From CALLCD01 sp039196965 (GTDB lineage Bacteria; Pseudomonadota; Alphaproteobacteria; Caulobacterales; Hyphomonadaceae), in NCBI GenBank assembly GCA_039196965.1, contig JBCCUK010000007.1, forward strand, positions 70,153 through 134,152: a stretch of DNA of 64,000 nt. Direction: 5' to 3'. The position numbers were made by a program, and so were the translations under genes. The notes beneath the pieces were generated by a model. It ran no database searches, was not told the origin of the DNA, and worked only from the letters and a program-made list of their open reading frames with translations. Shown piece by piece: positions 43,127-51,798 of this stretch. Every line of letters begins with the position of its first letter. The first letter of the stretch is position 1.

Positions 43127-44170
43127 TCAGTTGTTGACACTGCCAATGCAGTCACTGATTTCCTGCAGCGCATGCTGGCTGATGCAGTAGGGGAGTTCGT
43201 ACTGCCGATAGGAGGCCGCAACACATTGCTGCAAGTTCAGCTGCGAGCGGCGGATACAAGAGGATGTCTGCGTGTCTGCCATTGCAGAGGATATCTGGCT
43301 CGCTGTCTGATTGTCGACACCCATGACCCTATATGCGGCAAGGGTTGCAATACGGTTGGCGACCTGCCCACGGCCAAGTTTCACATCATGACGACGCGCC
43401 GTAAAGCTTGGCTTCCGCAGGCTTGGAAAACGGATCCCGGAGGCGGTATCCATGGTGCTGTCCCATAGCGACGGTGCACCGCTTCCGCCGGCCTGGCTGA
43501 GGGCGTTGTCCAATGTCGGCGACTGAAGGGCGGATACGATTGTGGAGCTTGGTGCCCGTCCGGATTTTGATGTCCGGTCAATGCTTGCGGCCATGCCATT
43601 GGCATCGCGAATACGTGCCTTCGCCCAGCCTGAGCCCTGAAGCGTATAGGCCTGTTCCTTAACATAGGCGGCCGCATCGGATAGGCGGCGGCTATCGGCG
43701 TCTGAGGCAGCTAGCGCCAGAGAGACGGCCCCATTGGCACCGTCCAGCGTCCGCGCATAGGCAATATCATTGCGCATTCCGCTCATAACGCGGTCTTTGC
43801 CATAGAAGCCTTCGATGTCGCGTACAGCTGCCCGGAATTCGGCATCTTGAGCAGCGACGAGAGCAGAGTAGGCAAGCCATCCATTCGAAAGCTGACCGGC
43901 ATTCTGTCCGCCGAGATTTGTCAGGGCGTTGTCGATGTCAGATGCCGATGAGAGGGGCTTGTTCTGAATACCGCTCACATCATTGTGGTAGGTTCCATAA
44001 ACGGCCGCGGCTCGGGAAATATTGTCCAGCCGGGTTGATGAGCGGGAGCTATTTACCGTCTCACCTGGCACTGTGTTTGCATCATCTGCATGGATTAGTG
44101 GAGAAACGGCCGTGGCACAGAGGGCAACAGCTAGTGATTTCCAGGGTTTGCTCATTGACATGCTCCGCAT
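43127..44170 (-). CDS. secreted protein of unknown function
   Basis: The 347-residue product has a signal peptide (SKPWKSLAVALCATAVSPLIHA, cleavage about residue 28) and a mature part rich in Ala/Ser/Asp with no recognised domain. Repeated short helical segments occur (for example DIDNALTNLGGQNAGQLSNG). A C-terminal region with four Cys (SSCIRRSQLNLQQCVAAS...YCISQHALQEISDCIG) could form two disulfides. It is probably periplasmic. It is divergent from the histidine kinase gene (about 96 nt between starts) and has its own strong terminator. Starts at residues 1, 4 and 6 are all possible; I kept the longest. Confidence 0.7.
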   Translation of the reverse strand: MRSMSMSKPWKSLAVALCATAVSPLIHADDANTVPGETVNSSRSSTRLDNISRAAAVYGTYHNDVSGIQNKPLSSASDIDNALTNLGGQNAGQLSNGWLAYSALVAAQDAEFRAAVRDIEGFYGKDRVMSGMRNDIAYARTLDGANGAVSLALAASDADSRRLSDAAAYVKEQAYTLQGSGWAKARIRDANGMAASIDRTSKSGRAPSSTIVSALQSPTLDNALSQAGGSGAPSLWDSTMDTASGIRFPSLRKPSFTARRHDVKLGRGQVANRIATLAAYRVMGVDNQTASQISSAMADTQTSSCIRRSQLNLQQCVAASYRQYELPYCISQHALQEISDCIGSVNN

Positions 44171-44266
44171 AGTCTACCTCGTACGTTGACCCAAAACTTC
44201 TGTTCGGGAAACCATTCTATGTGCCAAAAGTCGCCTCGGACTGTATATTTCAACTGGTGACCCGGA

Positions 44267-45874
44267 ATGCTCTCTGGAGAACCTAAAACCTTTATTAAGA
44301 CTTTCGGCGAATTCGCAGGAGAGCGAATTAATTTTGCGCAATGTGCATGGCCCTGCATTGTTCTGTTCGCAGGTCTAATCGCGCTTTTCTCCGGTGCGCC
44401 GCCGACTCTGGCGGCATCGGCAACACTTGTCAGTATTCTGCCTTTTTTCCTTTGGCTTGGTTTACAATACGATAACACAAAGATCGGTGACGCGTTTGCA
44501 AACCTGATAACGATTGCGTGGCTTCTTGTCAGCTTCGCCAGCATTGCAGTGAGCGGCGGCGCATTGTCGCCCCTGACAATCATGCTCGGTCTTGGTCCGC
44601 TGACGCTTTTGACGCTGGGCCGCCCGCGAGAGGGCATCGAAGCTGCGGCGTTGAGTTTGATCGCTTATCTCGCAGCCATATCCCTTGGACTTGCCGGTTG
44701 GGCGGACAGCGCGCCGGAAGGATGGCAGAAGATCGTTGTGCCCTGGACGATTGCAGCTCTGCTGCAATTGTTCATTCTCACCTGGTGCATATCAGGTGCT
44801 ACGGCTGAGACGGTCAGTTCGCCGGGAGAAGAGGTACCTGATCTTCCGGACTGGGATAATATTGACCTGCCGATCCTGCTCGTCGAGGTATCATCCCATG
44901 GACGTGTCCGGCATCTCTTCGGGCCGCAGGAGCTGCGTTGGAACAGACTCCACACCGGGGTCATCGCCGATGATATTCTGCCAAGTGTGGACGATCTGTC
45001 ATTCGTGGCATCGGACGGGAAGTCTTTTTTTGTGCGGCAAATCGCGAAGGCAAATGGGGGGCGCTGGCTGGCTCTCATCCCCGACGACGATAACGCCTTC
45101 GCCGATTTTGGCAGCGATCCGGATGCCCTCCGAAGAGCGGAAGTCGCTGAAGCTGAACTACAGGAAAGAACTGCTTTCTTTGCCGGTCTCGGACACGATC
45201 TGAAAACGCCGCTGAACGCCATTCTCGGCTTTGCTGATCTGATGAGGGCTGAAGTGCGCGGGCCGCTGCCAGACGCCTATAAGGATTATCCGGCCATCAT
45301 CCATGAAAGCGGTCAGGACCTGATGTTGCTGGTGGAAGACATACTCGACTTGGCAAAATCCGAGGCTAAATCACATCGCCTCGAAGTGGAGCCTGTCGAC
45401 CTTGTGGCGAGTGCCACCTCGATTATCCGCCAGCTCGAGGATCAGGCCGCGCGCGCCGATGTGACGCTTACCCAGACCGGAGATGCGGAAGTCTGGGCCG
45501 AGGCCGATCCAAGGGCAGTGAGGCAGATCTGGCAGAACCTCGTTTCAAACGCTGTGAAGTATTCGAACGCGGGCGATACGGTCACTCTGTCAGCAGGCGA
45601 ATTGGCTGGCACCGTTTTCCTTTCGGTGAAGGATGAAGGCGCGGGGATGGATCAGGCCGATCTTGACCGGATCGCTGCGCCGTTTGCTCAAGGTGATAAC
45701 GCCAAGGGCCGGGCGGGTACCGGCCTCGGCCTCGCCGTGGTGCAGCGCTTCGCCGAGCTGCATGGCGGCCGCGTCGTCATCGATACCGCTCCCGGCAAGG
45801 GCACAAGGGTGCGCGTAACCCTGCCTGCCGCATCGAGCGAAGATGTAACGCCCTATGGCGACGCCGCCCAGTAG
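44267..45874 (+). CDS. membrane sensor histidine kinase (DivJ-like)
   Basis: The 535-residue protein has about six N-terminal membrane helices (25-180), a PAS-like linker (about 200-275), a HisKA domain with H-box GLGHDLKTPLNAILGF (His310), and an HATPase domain with N-box NLVSNAVKYS, DEGAGM and GTGLGLAVV boxes. It should autophosphorylate on His310 and pass phosphate to a response regulator that is not encoded nearby. The helix-rich N terminus and HisKA sequence resemble Caulobacter DivJ, but I cannot confirm orthology. The GHDLKTPL box rather than SHELRTPL is characteristic of that group. Confidence 0.85.
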   Translation: MLSGEPKTFIKTFGEFAGERINFAQCAWPCIVLFAGLIALFSGAPPTLAASATLVSILPFFLWLGLQYDNTKIGDAFANLITIAWLLVSFASIAVSGGALSPLTIMLGLGPLTLLTLGRPREGIEAAALSLIAYLAAISLGLAGWADSAPEGWQKIVVPWTIAALLQLFILTWCISGATAETVSSPGEEVPDLPDWDNIDLPILLVEVSSHGRVRHLFGPQELRWNRLHTGVIADDILPSVDDLSFVASDGKSFFVRQIAKANGGRWLALIPDDDNAFADFGSDPDALRRAEVAEAELQERTAFFAGLGHDLKTPLNAILGFADLMRAEVRGPLPDAYKDYPAIIHESGQDLMLLVEDILDLAKSEAKSHRLEVEPVDLVASATSIIRQLEDQAARADVTLTQTGDAEVWAEADPRAVRQIWQNLVSNAVKYSNAGDTVTLSAGELAGTVFLSVKDEGAGMDQADLDRIAAPFAQGDNAKGRAGTGLGLAVVQRFAELHGGRVVIDTAPGKGTRVRVTLPAASSEDVTPYGDAAQ

Positions 45875-45878
45875 GGCA

Positions 45879-48023
45879 TTAGAAACGTATCGTCGCGCCC
45901 ACACGGATATCCCGGCCCGGCAGTGGTGCGATGGGGCTTAGAAACGCCGTCGACAGACGGGCAAACTCATCGGTCAAATTGCGCCCGCGGACAAAAACCG
46001 TCATTCGATCATCGCCAAGAGGCTGCATCGTGTAGGCCACATTCAGGAAAGTGAAGCTATCCGTTTCCGGAAGGTTCTCCGGCACCCGGCGCTGGGAGGC
46101 GCTGTGCTGGACCTCAATGCGGAGCGTCGAGTTTAAATTTTTGACCTCAAGATCTGTCCCGAACAAGACCCGGAACGGTGGGAAAAAGGGTAGGTCGCTG
46201 CCTTCGAGCGCCACGGTCCCATCGCCGATCAGACCTGTAAACGGAAACGGAGATCCGAAACCGCCTTCGATCTCCACGGCGATATCGAGAAGTGAACTGT
46301 CTTCCAGCGTCTGGCCGCGCACAAGGTCTGCTTGGCCATCCACAGCCCAGCGGAGCGCCTTGCCATCATGGATAAGCCAGTCAAGCTCTGCCTCGAAGCC
46401 ATAGATCTCAGCATCTGCCTGCTGAAAGAAGAAGACCGGGAATAGTTCGCCTTCGCCATCATCCACAATTGCGCCGGTGGGAACTTCGGAGATGAAGTCG
46501 GAATAGTCCGTATAGAATACATTAAAGCCAATGCTGAACGGGTCCCATGACCACTTCGCGGACAGCTCGGCTGTTCGTGCTCGTTCTGTATCGAGTGTCG
46601 GATCGCCCACTTCAAAACTACTGGTCGCCACATGGAAGCCGCCTGAGAAGAGTTCTTCGGCGACAGGTGCGCGCTCGGCGCTGGAGAGGTTGAGGCCGAA
46701 GCTCAGCCCGTCCAGCGGCTCCCAGATCGCCGACGCCGACACGGAGAATGTGGTGCGGTTGATATCGGCAGAGAGATCCGCGCCCTGCAGAAACAGATCT
46801 TCTGTTTCATTGCTCTGGCGGTCCACGCGGCCGCTGAGCTCAAAGATCAGGTCCCGAACCGTGTACCGGCTAAGGGCAAAGAGCCCCCAATTGAATTGTG
46901 TGTTGAGGGGCACAAAGGCCTCTGCCCCGAGGGCGGAAAACTCGCGGTCGGCGACGGTCGCACCAAATGTTCCGGTAATCTCCCCCGGCCCGAGATTAAA
47001 GGATTGGAGAAATCCTTCGGCGCGGCCTTCCCAGGCATCATTCTCGAAAACGGTGCCGATGCCGAAGATATCGCCTTCCGAATGTTCATAGTCAGCATAA
47101 CCGAAGCGCACTTTTGCTCTTTGCAGAAAGAGAAAATCCCGCTCGATCTCGGCATCGAAGTCGAGGCGCACCTGTTCAAAATCGATTGCTGTGTCCAGTT
47201 CCTCCACCGGCTCCGGCACGCCGTAAATGCCATCCTGATAGGTCACCGATGCGCCGATATAGCCATCGTCAAAGACGTAGGAGAGGCCGCCAGTGCCCGT
47301 TGCGACGCGGGTGTCGCTGTTATCAACAATACCTTCCTCCACGGTCGGGCCGGGATTATCGACGGCGAAGCCGGGGATCTCGTAGTCCTGTGTTTCCCGG
47401 AAGCTGCCATCGATATGCGCGACGAAACTGCCGGGCAGTGCGATTTGGGAGTTGCCCGCAATCTGGAAGCCATCATCGACGGAGGAGTAGGCACTGGTGG
47501 CGAGAAGGTCGAAGCCATCCTCCGGCTTGGTCCTTGGGATGCGGCTGTCATAGACATTGACCACGCCGCCGATGGCATTCTGGCCGAAGCGTAGTGTCGC
47601 TGCACCGCGGAGAATTTCAACCTGTTCGGCATTCTCGATGGATGTCGCCACGATATGGTCCACGCTGGTGGTGGAGACGTCGAAGGTTGAGATATCGGAG
47701 ATCAGGACGCGGATACGCTCACCTCCTAGGCCGCGTATAACAGGCCGGGAAGCACCGGGGCCGAAAAAAGTGGAACTGACCCCCGGTTGGCGCGCCAGGG
47801 TTTGGCCAATCGTTCCATCGAGTTCGCTGATCAGATCGTCACTGCCGAGCACAGTTACGCCGAGGCTTATCTCGTCTATTTTCGATCGGAGCGGGGATGA
47901 CAGGATGATGATCTCATCGAGGACGTTCTCTTTCGCAGCGCCCTCATTCTCGCCAGGTTGTGCGAAGGCGGGATGATGGATTGCGGCGAGCACGGCGAGC
48001 CAGTAAGCGGCCTTTGATTTCAT
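45879..48023 (-). CDS. TonB-dependent outer-membrane receptor (ZnuD/MnoT-like metal uptake candidate)
   Basis: The 714-residue protein has a signal peptide (MKSKAAYWLAVLAAIHHPAFA), a short TonB-box region (DEIIILSS), a plug domain (LARQPGVSSTFFGPGASRPVIRGLGGERIRVLISD...EQVEILRGAATLRFGQNAIGGVVNV) and a beta-barrel ending in a terminal Phe (ATIRF). The plug's SVDHIVATSIENAEQVEILRG pattern resembles the ZnuD group. It imports a metal or metal complex across the outer membrane with TonB energy. A MntR-type gene lies directly upstream on the same strand, so manganese (MnoT-like) is plausible. The start at 48023 has AGGGA 6-8 nt upstream; longer forms lack a signal peptide. Confidence 0.88.
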   Translation of the reverse strand: MKSKAAYWLAVLAAIHHPAFAQPGENEGAAKENVLDEIIILSSPLRSKIDEISLGVTVLGSDDLISELDGTIGQTLARQPGVSSTFFGPGASRPVIRGLGGERIRVLISDISTFDVSTTSVDHIVATSIENAEQVEILRGAATLRFGQNAIGGVVNVYDSRIPRTKPEDGFDLLATSAYSSVDDGFQIAGNSQIALPGSFVAHIDGSFRETQDYEIPGFAVDNPGPTVEEGIVDNSDTRVATGTGGLSYVFDDGYIGASVTYQDGIYGVPEPVEELDTAIDFEQVRLDFDAEIERDFLFLQRAKVRFGYADYEHSEGDIFGIGTVFENDAWEGRAEGFLQSFNLGPGEITGTFGATVADREFSALGAEAFVPLNTQFNWGLFALSRYTVRDLIFELSGRVDRQSNETEDLFLQGADLSADINRTTFSVSASAIWEPLDGLSFGLNLSSAERAPVAEELFSGGFHVATSSFEVGDPTLDTERARTAELSAKWSWDPFSIGFNVFYTDYSDFISEVPTGAIVDDGEGELFPVFFFQQADAEIYGFEAELDWLIHDGKALRWAVDGQADLVRGQTLEDSSLLDIAVEIEGGFGSPFPFTGLIGDGTVALEGSDLPFFPPFRVLFGTDLEVKNLNSTLRIEVQHSASQRRVPENLPETDSFTFLNVAYTMQPLGDDRMTVFVRGRNLTDEFARLSTAFLSPIAPLPGRDIRVGATIRF

Positions 48024-48149
48024 CTTTTCCCTATATTGGCTGTCAAATGGTTCCCTGCAGTTTTGGTGTATCGAAGCCACGCATCACGTCCGTAGCTATG
48101 ACGGTCTGCGGTGTTTGTTCCCGTTCGATAGATTGTCTTTAACGCGATG

Positions 48150-48189
48150 AGTTTGTGCATGCAAACTTTAAATTTGCATGTGCAAACTT
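48150..48189. promoter_or_regulatory. tandem palindromes, candidate MntR/metal operator
   Basis: Two inverted repeats sit in the 203-bp gap before the TonB receptor gene. At 48150-48167, AGTTTG and CAAACT flank TGCATG. At 48170-48189, AAATTTGCA and TGCAAACTT flank TG with one mismatch. Their centres are 21 bp apart, two helical turns. They lie about 37-60 bp from the end of the MntR-type gene and about 127-166 bp from the receptor start. A metal-responsive regulator site is inferred. Confidence 0.55.
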
Positions 48190-48226
48190 TTCAGCAAAAA
48201 ATGCGTAATGTTGGATTTTGACGCGT

Positions 48227-48679
48227 TTAGCGCTTCAGAGAATTGGTGAGCTGCTGGAATGCAGCGAGAGTTTCCTCGCTGACATGGTGTTCCATACCTT
48301 CGGAGTCCGAGAAGGCAATATCCTCGGAGATGCCGAGGGCAATGAGAAAGTCATAAAGGATTTCGTGCCGCCTGCGGGCTTTCGCCGCCAGCGCTCGACC
48401 TTCTTCCGTGAGTGTGACCGAGCGGTAGGGCTCGGTATCCACATACCCCTGTTTCTGCAGCCGCTGGATTGCGAGCGTTGCTGTTGACCGGCTGATGCCG
48501 AGGCAGTTTGCAATGTCGGCAGGGCGGGCTTCACCGCTGGTTTCAATCAAATCCTCAATCAGCTCGACATAGTCTTCAGCCAACTCCGTCTGATGGGCAT
48601 CGCGGATGCGCTGAAAGGCTTCGGCGCGTTTTTTAGGATCCCTGAACAGTTTCGACACGATTAGCGCTCTCAACTCCAA
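48227..48679 (-). CDS. mntR: MntR/DtxR-family metal-dependent transcriptional regulator
   Basis: The 150-residue protein has a winged-helix domain (about 30-85, RPADIANCLGISRSTATLAIQRLQKQGYVDTEPY) and a metal-binding dimerisation half with the MntR ligand pattern (EILYDFLIALGIS, EGMEHHVSEETL; the His-His-Glu cluster is typical). No SH3-like extension is present, as in MntR rather than iron-type DtxR. With Mn2+ it would repress manganese uptake genes, and the TonB receptor gene downstream is the obvious target. The two genes are on the same strand but separated by 203 nt with a palindromic operator candidate. Confidence 0.9.
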   Translation of the reverse strand: MELRALIVSKLFRDPKKRAEAFQRIRDAHQTELAEDYVELIEDLIETSGEARPADIANCLGISRSTATLAIQRLQKQGYVDTEPYRSVTLTEEGRALAAKARRRHEILYDFLIALGISEDIAFSDSEGMEHHVSEETLAAFQQLTNSLKR

Positions 48680-48835
48680 TGGCGGCGCGATATAATCATA
48701 TCATCTCGCCGTCGCAGACCGACTATACAGATAGGTTTGCCTAAACAGAAACAAACACCTAACCCTCGGTTCAGCCTTCCTAGGCTGCAACGGCTTTTTG
48801 CGCCAGCGTGCAAACCGGACCATATCGAACGTGTG

Positions 48836-49180
48836 ATGGAACCAAGACTACCAACTTCACTATGGGTGGATGCACTTGTCCGCCGCGCCGAGGTCGCCGG
48901 TGCGTCAGCTTTCGTGCTCCAGAAGGGGGACGGGGAACGCGGTGATGTGCTCGTCAAGGTTGCCTGCCTCGACGGCACCGGTGAGCTCTACACACCTGCC
49001 ATGGATCTTGATGGAGACCGCATCTTTCTCAATCTCATTGTTCAGGGCATCGGCCCGGAGGAAAAGGAGATTGATGACTATGTCGCCCGTGCCCGCGGTC
49101 GTGACCGTGATCTCTGGGTTGTCGAGATTGAAGACCGGGAAGGCCGCCATTTTCTGACCGAGAAGGTTAAGGCAGATTAG
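48836..49180 (+). CDS. DUF1491 family protein
   Basis: The 114-residue soluble protein has the DUF1491 pattern: LPTSLWVDALVRRAEVAGASAFVLQKGDGERGDVLVKVACLDG, then a C-terminal DDYVARARGRDRDLWVVEIEDREGRHFLTEKV. The function is unknown; the family is widespread in Alphaproteobacteria. I chose ATG 48836 (MEPRLPTSL) because family members start there; a longer frame from 48737 adds 33 residues with no homology feel. It is divergent from mntR. Confidence 0.85.
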   Translation: MEPRLPTSLWVDALVRRAEVAGASAFVLQKGDGERGDVLVKVACLDGTGELYTPAMDLDGDRIFLNLIVQGIGPEEKEIDDYVARARGRDRDLWVVEIEDREGRHFLTEKVKAD

Positions 49181-49239
49181 GTTTTTATTTACCCCGCTAT
49201 ACCAACGTTCTCTTGAAAAAGCCGTTTTGGGGACATGCC

Positions 49240-49599
49240 ATGTTATTTCTTCTCAATACATCGATTGTCGAGATCGACGCGCCGGAACTTCATTTGGCGA
49301 GGCATTGGAAGCGGATGGGCTGCGGAGATCCATCGGCCATGCGCGCAAGCGATGCTGTCGATTTCGCCATTATGCTGGTCAGCAACCATGTCAGCGAAGG
49401 CATGGAGATTGATGAGACGACCAAACTGGACCTTGCATCCCTGATCATCGCGAAAACAGGGGCGAATGCGGCCCTTTTCCCGGGAGCTGGCCTTGCCCGC
49501 CTCAATGTTCTCGCAGAGCCTGTTCTCCAGGGCTTGCAGAAAGAGCTGGGGCAGGGGCAAACCGACAGCCTCATCGCATTCTGGTCCGACGCAGCCTGA
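49240..49599 (+). CDS. hypothetical protein
   Basis: The 119-residue product is mostly helical with no recognised motif (LNTSIVEIDAPELHLARHWKRMGCGD near the start, LAEPVLQGLQKELGQGQTDSLIAFWSDAA at the end). No signal peptide or membrane helix is evident. The ATG at 49240 has GGGGA 6 nt upstream; the frame also extends to a TTG at 49213. It lies between DUF1491 and prfC on the same strand, 59 and 66 nt away, and may be co-transcribed. Confidence 0.6.
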   Translation: MLFLLNTSIVEIDAPELHLARHWKRMGCGDPSAMRASDAVDFAIMLVSNHVSEGMEIDETTKLDLASLIIAKTGANAALFPGAGLARLNVLAEPVLQGLQKELGQGQTDSLIAFWSDAA

Positions 49600-49665
49600 G
49601 GCTCGGCCCTTCCGTTTATTGTCAAAGTCGATTAGGGGCGGGCCTGAAAGATCAGGTTTAAGTCT

Positions 49666-51267
49666 ATGTCCCCTGCAGAAGAAGCCGCGCGCCGGCGCAC
49701 CTTTGCGATCATTTCCCATCCCGATGCCGGGAAGACGACGCTTACGGAGAACCTTCTCCTTGCCGGCGGAGCGATCCGGTTGGCGGGCCAGGTGGCAGCG
49801 CGCGGCGAACGTCGCCGGACCCAGTCAGACTGGATGAAGATCGAGCGCGATCGCGGCATATCCGTGTCAGCCTCGGTGATGACCTTCGAGCATGAAAACC
49901 TCGTTTTCAATCTTCTTGACACGCCGGGCCACGAGGATTTCTCCGAGGACACCTATCGGACGCTGACCGCGGCTGATAGCGCTGTCATGGTGCTCGATGC
50001 CGCGAAGGGTATTGAGCCCCAAACGCTGAAGCTCTTCGAGGTCTGCCGTATGCGGGATATCCCCATACTGACCTTCATCAACAAGATGGACCGCGAGGCT
50101 CAGGACCCCTTCGCTCTGCTCGATGAGATTGCCGACAAACTGCAGCTGGAAACGGCTCCGCTATATTGGCCGGCAGCGAGCGGCAACCGATTCGGCGGCA
50201 TGCTGGATCTGCGGGACAATGAGTTCTGCGTTTTCCAGAAGTCCTCCGCCGATGAGGAGATGCGTGTGGGGCTCGCTGAACGGGTCGCCATGGGAGGCAA
50301 TTCCGTTGCCTCTGTTATGGATGAAAGCGTTCTGGAAGAACTCACCGAGGGAGCAGAGCTTGCCCGCGAAGCCCTGCCGAACGTTGACAGGCAGGCCTAT
50401 CTAGAGGGGCATATGACGCCGGTCGTGTTCGGCTCTGCGCTTCGTCATTTCGGGGTCGGCGAACTTCTCGCTGCGCTTACCGAATTTGCGCCCGGCCCCC
50501 GACCCCAGGCGGCAAAGCGCAAAGGCGCAGACATCACGCTCACCGCAGAAGACAAGAACGTTGCCGGGTTCGTTTTCAAAATTCAGGCGAACATGGATCC
50601 GAACCACCGGGACCGCGTCGCCTTTGTCCGGCTCTGTTCGGGCGAGTTCAAGCGGGGCATGCGGTTGAAAACCTCCGAGGGCAAACAGATCAATGTCCAC
50701 AATCCAATGATGTTTCTTGCCCAGGATCGCGAGATCGCCGAGACCGCCTATGCGGGCGACGTGATCGGTGTTCCGAACCACGGCCAGTTGCGCGTCGGTG
50801 ATGGGCTGTCGGAAGCGGGCGATCTGCAGTTTGCAGGTATCCCCAATTTTGCTCCGGAAATTCTTCGCCGCGCTCGGGTGAAGGACCCGATGAAGCAGAA
50901 GCACCTGAAGAAGGCCCTAGAGAGCCTTGCTGAAGAGGGCGTGACGCAGCTCTTCCGGCCGTCAATCGGCTCTGATCTGATTGTTGGAGCCGTTGGTGCT
51001 CTGCAGATTGATGTGATGGCCGAGCGTGTGGCCGCCGAATATGGCCTCGATGTCGATTTCGAAACCGCGCCCTATAACATTGCCCGGTGGCTGGCGAGTG
51101 ATGATGAGGATGCCGTCTATGCTTTCATGGACAAGAATAAGTCAGCGACAGGTACGGATCTTGATGGTGCACCGGTTTATCTCGGCAAGAATGCCTGGGA
51201 TGCAGGGTATGCTGCCGAGAAGAACCCGGAAATCCGGTTTACGACGACCAAGGAGCGCGCCGCTTAA
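49666..51267 (+). CDS. prfC: peptide chain release factor 3
   Basis: The 533-residue translational GTPase has G1 (SHPDAGKTT, about 17-25), G2 (DRGISVSAS), G3 (DTPGHEDF) and G4 (NKMD) motifs, followed by the RF3-specific beta-barrel and C-terminal domain. RF3 speeds removal of RF1/RF2 from the ribosome after peptide release. Length and signatures match the family. A plain SD is not obvious. No coupled gene follows: the convergent PAN-domain gene starts its stop 9 nt after. Confidence 0.96.
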   Translation: MSPAEEAARRRTFAIISHPDAGKTTLTENLLLAGGAIRLAGQVAARGERRRTQSDWMKIERDRGISVSASVMTFEHENLVFNLLDTPGHEDFSEDTYRTLTAADSAVMVLDAAKGIEPQTLKLFEVCRMRDIPILTFINKMDREAQDPFALLDEIADKLQLETAPLYWPAASGNRFGGMLDLRDNEFCVFQKSSADEEMRVGLAERVAMGGNSVASVMDESVLEELTEGAELAREALPNVDRQAYLEGHMTPVVFGSALRHFGVGELLAALTEFAPGPRPQAAKRKGADITLTAEDKNVAGFVFKIQANMDPNHRDRVAFVRLCSGEFKRGMRLKTSEGKQINVHNPMMFLAQDREIAETAYAGDVIGVPNHGQLRVGDGLSEAGDLQFAGIPNFAPEILRRARVKDPMKQKHLKKALESLAEEGVTQLFRPSIGSDLIVGAVGALQIDVMAERVAAEYGLDVDFETAPYNIARWLASDDEDAVYAFMDKNKSATGTDLDGAPVYLGKNAWDAGYAAEKNPEIRFTTTKERAA

Positions 51268-51275
51268 GAGCGATC

Positions 51276-51734
51276 CTAGCGGATGGCTGAGACAGAAAAG
51301 TCAGCGCTCGATGTAAATACCACCCGCGCGTTTCCGCTGGTAATGATCGGCTGCGTACTCGGGATGTTAATGCCCGCGGCACTCGCCCCGAGGAGTTCAT
51401 CCTTTTCCTTCCCATCGGGCGTGGCGATCCCGTAGTTCGAATAACGCGGCGAGATACCCGATACCATCAGAGCGTTTTCTTCGCGTTTGCCGATCGCGCT
51501 TTTCAATTCGCACCGCGCTGGTCCGAGGCCGCTCGTTTCCCGCTGAAAGCTCCAGGCCTTGCACAGGCCGTCGGCTTCGCATGCGCTTGCACACGCGTTT
51601 GCATCATCTGCCGATACAATTTCATAGGTTCCGCCATGGCGATAGGTTTGCTGCTCGTGGGAATAGTCGTGTTCGTCAGCCACGGCCGCTGCCGAAAGAC
51701 CAATAATAGCTGCAAAGATAATCGATGTACGCAT
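51276..51734 (-). CDS. secreted PAN/Apple-like domain protein
   Basis: The 152-residue product has a signal peptide (MRTSIIFAAIIGLSAAAVADE) and a PAN/Apple-type segment (YEIVSADDANACASACEADGLCKAWSFQRETSGLGPARCELKSAIG, about 40-85) with four Cys that can form the disulfide core. PAN domains bind proteins or sugars. The tail (about 100-152) is not recognised. Good SD (GGAGG, spacing 5-6) precedes ATG 51734; a start at 51746 lacks it. It lies downstream of the atuF-like gene on the same strand with 64 nt between. Confidence 0.82.
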   Translation of the reverse strand: MRTSIIFAAIIGLSAAAVADEHDYSHEQQTYRHGGTYEIVSADDANACASACEADGLCKAWSFQRETSGLGPARCELKSAIGKREENALMVSGISPRYSNYGIATPDGKEKDELLGASAAGINIPSTQPIITSGNARVVFTSSADFSVSAIR

Positions 51735-51798
51735 GGAGCCCTCCAAAACTGCCCATAAATTATAAGCAATCTGTTAAGGAAGGGTTGTTCGGTCGGCT

